From Synergistaceae bacterium (lineage in GTDB: Bacteria > Synergistota > Synergistia > Synergistales > Aminobacteriaceae), in assembly GCA_018436725.1 (NCBI GenBank), contig JAHDKT010000008.1, positions 62,001 to 126,000 of the forward strand: DNA of 64,000 nucleotides, given 5' to 3'. Positions 60,132 to 64,000 of this stretch are shown here, one piece after another. The position numbers were made by a program, and so were the translations under genes. A model generated the notes under the pieces. The model worked only from the letters and a program-made list of their open reading frames with translations, was not told the DNA's origin and searched no databases. Within the stretch, counting starts at the first letter, position 1. Each line of letters begins with the position of its first letter.

Positions 60132-61619
60132 TTAAAAACGGACTCCGTTGATCAGCTCCTTGATCCAGCCCTGCGCGCGGGCGTATTCCTTCTTTGGAAG
60201 AACGACGGCGACGAGGAGGCTGTCGTCGGCGAAGAGCGCGGTCACCAAGGCCTGCCCCCCGCGTGCGGAATACAGTCCGACGGGAACATCTCTCCCCTGG
60301 ACGTTCCATGTCGTTCGCCCGCTCTCCTTCGCCTCCAGTTCATCGAGGAGGTTCCGGTGCGCGTCCTCCCCGTCCAGCGCGTCGTAGAAGACGGAGATGA
60401 GGATGGTCGTGTCCTTCATGCCTTCGATCGTGTAGGTGAACGACTCTCCGAGGACGCCGATCGGGTCGAGACGTTCCACGGCGTCTTTTTTCGCTCCTTC
60501 CGGGAGGGTGACGGTGAAGCTGTCGGTGGGGGAACGGAAGATGCGCTCGTCCTCCACGTCGGCGAAAGGAGGAGAGGGGGTTACCGGAGGCAGCGGCCGG
60601 ACGAGCGTTATCGAGTCGAGAAGCGCGTCCAGGTCGCCCTTTACGGAATTGAAGCTCTCGAGGTCGGGCGCTATGAATGTAAAATCGTACACGGCGGGGG
60701 CGAAGATGCGGGATGCGGTGCTTTCCTGCTGTCGGAGCGCGATAACGCACAGGCGATGGACGATGTGCGAGTCCGGTTTCTTCAGCGAGAAATCGTGAAC
60801 GACGGCATCGCATCCTGCGATACGAAGCGATTTCGTTCCCAGAGGGGTGTACTCCCCGTCGGTTTTGAACGGAGCGATTCTGCTGTTGAGAACGCGCTCC
60901 AACGGATCCTTCTTCTCCTTGAGGGCGGAGAGGGCGGTCTCCTCGTCGTACCTGTTCCGTCCGAAGACCAGGAAGGAGGCGAGCAGTGTATCCGTTGCGT
61001 CGTAATATCGGTACTTCGCTCCCTGGGGGTCGTTGGAATCGCGCCATTCAGGGGAAAGTTCGATGGAGAAGACATCCTCCTGCACTCGCCGCGGTGCGGC
61101 TTTCGTTTTCCGCACGGGGCGGACGGAGGCGAGGATTTCTCCGAACGCGCCCTCGAGCAGAGGGAATGTGCCGGCGGTGGTGTTGAAGAAGAACGTATAG
61201 GCGGCGTTGTTCACGATGAGCACGACCGCCCGTCCGGTGAACGGGACGGGGCTCCCCGGAGAGTAGTACAGAAAGTCGTGCAGCACCGCGTCGATGCCGG
61301 AGAGCGCGATGTTCGAGGTCTTGATCGCCTGGTACCCTTCGAGTCCGGCGGAGTTCTTCCGGAGCCCTTCCTTGAGGACCGTCGCGGGGCTTTTTTGCTC
61401 GAAGAGCGGCTCCTTCGTGAGGTACATCTCCCCGACGGGATTTCCCAGATGCATGAGAACGTAGTACGCCTTCGCGCCGGGCGTCTCTTTCGCAACCCAG
61501 CCTGGCGGCATCACGTATTCGATATCGTCCGCAGTCTTCGCCGGAAGCGCCCGTGCCGGCGAAACCGTCGATACAACCCACGCCAACGCGAAGAATACGA
61601 AACACCATTTGCGGATCAT
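60132..61619 (-). CDS. Exported protein of three PsbP/DcrB-like repeats
   Basis: About 495 residues from ATG 61619 (AAGGGGGA upstream). A signal peptide ends near ARALP. The mature part seems to contain three successive, distantly similar domains of about 130-150 residues, each with a strand-rich start, a central AVLHDFLYYSPG or AVVHDFSLKK or DVPVGLYSARGG strand, and a closing helix (LEGAFGEILASVRPV; VKGDLDALLDSITLV; AQGWIKELINGVRF). This resembles Mog1/PsbP-type (DcrB) modules. I do not know a function. Confidence 0.7.
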   Translation of the reverse strand: MIRKWCFVFFALAWVVSTVSPARALPAKTADDIEYVMPPGWVAKETPGAKAYYVLMHLGNPVGEMYLTKEPLFEQKSPATVLKEGLRKNSAGLEGYQAIKTSNIALSGIDAVLHDFLYYSPGSPVPFTGRAVVLIVNNAAYTFFFNTTAGTFPLLEGAFGEILASVRPVRKTKAAPRRVQEDVFSIELSPEWRDSNDPQGAKYRYYDATDTLLASFLVFGRNRYDEETALSALKEKKDPLERVLNSRIAPFKTDGEYTPLGTKSLRIAGCDAVVHDFSLKKPDSHIVHRLCVIALRQQESTASRIFAPAVYDFTFIAPDLESFNSVKGDLDALLDSITLVRPLPPVTPSPPFADVEDERIFRSPTDSFTVTLPEGAKKDAVERLDPIGVLGESFTYTIEGMKDTTILISVFYDALDGEDAHRNLLDELEAKESGRTTWNVQGRDVPVGLYSARGGQALVTALFADDSLLVAVVLPKKEYARAQGWIKELINGVRF

Positions 61620-61842
61620 CGGTATTCCCCCTTCCCGTTTCGCCGGTCCGTGTTGCGCCCTGAAAACGTACATGCCTGATGCGGGCGGAAGCTCCCTCGC
61701 CATTGGGTTCGGCGGATGGGGGCGCCGCGAGCGAATCGTCGCGCTGCGCATTTCGGGCCTGCAGTGCGTTTATTGTACCACGATACGCACTTTTTCATCG
61801 AGTCGGATGTAAAGAGATCGGCGATTCGGGGGGCGAAAGGGG

Positions 61843-61867
61843 GCGGCCGGAGGGAATCTCCGGCCGC
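61843..61867 (-). terminator. Hairpin after trpB
   Basis: GCGGCCGGAG and CTCCGGCCGC (10-bp stem, loop 61853-61857) follow the trpB stop. The downstream T-run is short (CCCCTTTC), so termination strength is uncertain. Confidence 0.6.
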
Positions 61868-61876
61868 AGCGCACGT

Positions 61877-63076
<1,200 letters not shown>

Positions 63077-63120
63077 TTCGATCTCCTCCTTGGAAGTTTA
63101 AAATATGTTTTCGTTGAATA

Positions 63121-63148
63121 CAAAAAGGGCCGTCTCTTGCGACGGCCC
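63121..63148 (-). terminator. Second terminator in the trpB leader
   Basis: GGGCCGTC/GACGGCCC (8-bp stem; 63127-63134, 63141-63148), followed on the minus strand by TTTTTG, lies between the attenuator hairpin and trpB. Confidence 0.75.
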
Positions 63149-63162
63149 TCCGAAGCTACGGA

Positions 63163-63204
63163 TACAAAAAGGGCCGCGGGAAACGTTTGCTCCCGCGGCC
63201 CTTT
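63163..63204 (-). terminator. trpB attenuator terminator (segments 3 and 4)
   Basis: On the minus strand AAAGGGCCGCGGGA (63204-63191) pairs with TCCCGCGGCCCTTT (63181-63168), followed by TT and G. This is the 3:4 terminator. Segment 2 (63228-63216) can pair with segment 3 at 12 of 13 positions and would prevent it. Confidence 0.9.
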
Positions 63205-63215
63205 GAAAACAGGTC

Positions 63216-63228
63216 AAAGGCGGCGGGA
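63216..63228 (-). promoter_or_regulatory. Antiterminator strand (segment 2) of the trpB attenuator
   Basis: TCCCGCCGCCTTT on the minus strand pairs either with the Trp-codon run GGTGGTGG (segment 1, via CCGCCGCC with G-U pairs) or with segment 3. That switch is the classic attenuation mechanism. Confidence 0.8.
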
Positions 63229-63230
63229 CC

Positions 63231-63299
63231 CTAGGGCCACCACCACCACATGTTCATTGTAACGAAATTCCGGTCGAGTGTGCTCGCTGTCTTTTTCAT
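63231..63299 (-). CDS. trpL: Tryptophan leader peptide (22 residues, four consecutive Trp codons)
   Basis: ATG 63299 starts a 22-codon frame ending ...MNMWWWWP and TAG (63233-63231). The four TGG codons lie at 63248-63237. With enough Trp-tRNA the ribosome runs on and lets the 3:4 terminator form; when Trp is scarce it stalls and the 2:3 antiterminator forms. The promoter at 63306-63335 puts the transcript start almost at this ATG, so it may be leaderless. A shorter start at ATG 63257 (MNMWWWWP) is an alternative. Ribosome sites are weak for both. Confidence 0.88.
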   Translation of the reverse strand: MKKTASTLDRNFVTMNMWWWWP

Positions 63300-63305
63300 G
63301 CAGGG

Positions 63306-63335
63306 ACAATAGCACGGCGACCCTCGTTTTGTCAA
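63306..63335 (-). promoter_or_regulatory. Promoter for trpL-trpB
   Basis: On the minus strand TTGACA (63335-63330), an 18-bp spacer and TATTGT (63311-63306) lie just before the leader peptide. Confidence 0.78.
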
Positions 63336-63347
63336 TGCGCTCTTTGT

Positions 63348-63374
63348 GAAATTTCGTGGACGCAACGAAATTTC
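63348..63374. promoter_or_regulatory. Perfect 10-bp inverted repeat between trpL and the methyltransferase gene
   Basis: GAAATTTCGT-N7-ACGAAATTTC sits upstream of the trpL -35 box and before the plus-strand methyltransferase gene. A related half-site (ACGAAATTCC) occurs at 63262-63271. It may be a regulator site for one or both genes. Confidence 0.6.
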
Positions 63375-63453
63375 GGAGGAGCGTGGTGCATTTTTCCCGT
63401 TTTTGAGAGAGAATAACCGGGCGGGAGAAAGCCCGTTGGAAGGAGGAAGCACT

Positions 63454-63921
63454 ATGCTGTGCGTTCGGAAGACATCGATAGGAAAAATCGCCATCGGTGG
63501 GGACGAGGAGCACGTCACGCACCTCTATCTGCCGAAGAGCACGGAGCGGATCGAGCGCTTCGACGGGAAGGAGACACCCGTGATCCGGGAGGCCTTTCGC
63601 CAGTTGGAGCTGTACCTCGAAGGGAAGCTCGAAGAGTTCTCGTTGCCGCTTCTGGCCGAGGGGACGCCCTTCATGAAGAGGGTCTGGAGCGAGCTGGTGA
63701 AGGTGCCCTACGGGACGACCACGAGCTACAAGGAACTCGCCGAGGCCTCCGGCAATCCGAAGGCGGTCCGCGCGGTGGGAACGGCGAACGCGAAGAACCC
63801 CATCGCCATCTTCATCCCCTGCCACCGCGTCATCAACACCGGCGGCAAGCTCGGCGGATACGGCGGGGGGCTCGACCTGAAGAAAACCCTTTTGGAGCTG
63901 GAAGCCCGCAACAGAGCGTAG
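63454..63921 (+). CDS. ogt: Methylated-DNA--protein-cysteine S-methyltransferase
   Basis: A 155-residue suicide repair protein with the alkyl-acceptor Cys123 in IPCHRVI, the preceding KNPIAIF segment, RAVGTANAKNPI for DNA contact, and the VPYGTTTSYKELAEASG helix-turn-helix. It removes O6-alkyl groups from guanine. ATG 63454 has AAGGAGG eight bases upstream. The N-terminal domain is complete for Ogt-type proteins; there is no Ada domain. Confidence 0.95.
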   Translation: MLCVRKTSIGKIAIGGDEEHVTHLYLPKSTERIERFDGKETPVIREAFRQLELYLEGKLEEFSLPLLAEGTPFMKRVWSELVKVPYGTTTSYKELAEASGNPKAVRAVGTANAKNPIAIFIPCHRVINTGGKLGGYGGGLDLKKTLLELEARNRA

Positions 63922-63932
63922 GAGGTTTCAGT

Positions 63933-64000
63933 GTGCGCATAGTCAGCGTCAGCAGGCGGACCGACATCCCGGCCTTCTATTCCGCGTGGCTGTTCCATCG
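63933..64000 (+). CDS. DUF1848-family protein, 5' end only
   Basis: GTG 63933, seven bases after AGGAGG, opens a frame running off the window: MRIVSVSRRTDIPAFYSAWL and a few more residues. The SVSRRTDIPAFYS start is the hallmark of DUF1848 proteins (radical-SAM-like, Cys-rich later on). Only 22 complete codons are visible. Confidence 0.75.
   Translation, partial: MRIVSVSRRTDIPAFYSAWLFH

Overview
The window is GC-rich, densely coded chromosomal DNA from a Gram-negative (two-membrane) anaerobe-like bacterium. TolC, RND, CsgG-like and LPP20-like genes indicate an outer membrane. Many TRAP and ABC importers for organic and amino acids, a Ni-dependent LarA-type enzyme, a molybdenum hydroxylase and little sugar metabolism suggest a fermentative amino-acid or organic-acid user. 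The gene mix recalls Synergistota (Synergistaceae), but that is inference from style and not a database result. No rRNA, tRNA, CRISPR array, prophage or insertion sequence was seen.

Layout. 1-5.8 kb: a DapA/NanA-family lyase, a TAXI-type TRAP transporter and a fumarate-reductase-like flavoprotein. 6-9.8 kb: a complete Fe3+-type ABC importer. 10-11.2 kb: a membrane GGDEF protein (minus strand). 11.5-18.4 kb: a TetR regulator with a clear promoter/operator, followed by a translationally coupled MFP-RND-unknown-TolC efflux operon. 18.5-21.8 kb: a transglutaminase-fold-like protein, an F420-0:glutamate-ligase-like protein and an orphan Leu/Ile/Val-type binding protein. 22-28.6 kb (minus): a compact eight-gene operon of exported proteins made of three paralogous pairs (CsgG/FlgO-like, LPP20/FlgP-like, FlgT/TolB-like) plus two unknowns. 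One of its genes has an in-frame TGA just after the signal peptide. 28.8-32.7 kb (minus): a second Fe3+-type ABC importer. 33-35.9 kb: a lytic transglycosylase, a purine nucleoside permease (NUP) family protein and an ankyrin protein.

35.8-49.1 kb: a catabolic island. A PucR-family regulator diverges from a long set of plus-strand genes: family III CoA-transferase, AllH-like DUF2877 protein, FdrA (AllF-like), a separately encoded FdrA C-terminal domain, DUF1116 (AllG-like), a cyclase-family metal hydrolase, the three subunits of a xanthine-dehydrogenase-type molybdenum hydroxylase and an NCS2 purine permease. Together these look like uptake, hydroxylation, ring opening and phosphorolytic removal of a carbamoyl group from a purine-like heterocycle. 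An exact 79-bp sequence is tandemly duplicated inside the island.

49.3-64 kb: a bifunctional mannose-1-P guanylyltransferase/mannose-6-P isomerase, a LarA-DctQ-DctM-DctP operon, a CNNM/CorC-type CBS protein, a DUF4198 protein, a GNAT acetyltransferase, a Sel1-repeat protein, a three-domain secreted unknown, trpB and an O6-alkylguanine-DNA methyltransferase, ending in a partial DUF1848 gene. Ahead of trpB is a complete ribosome-mediated attenuator: a leader peptide with four consecutive Trp codons and a 1:2/2:3/3:4 hairpin set.
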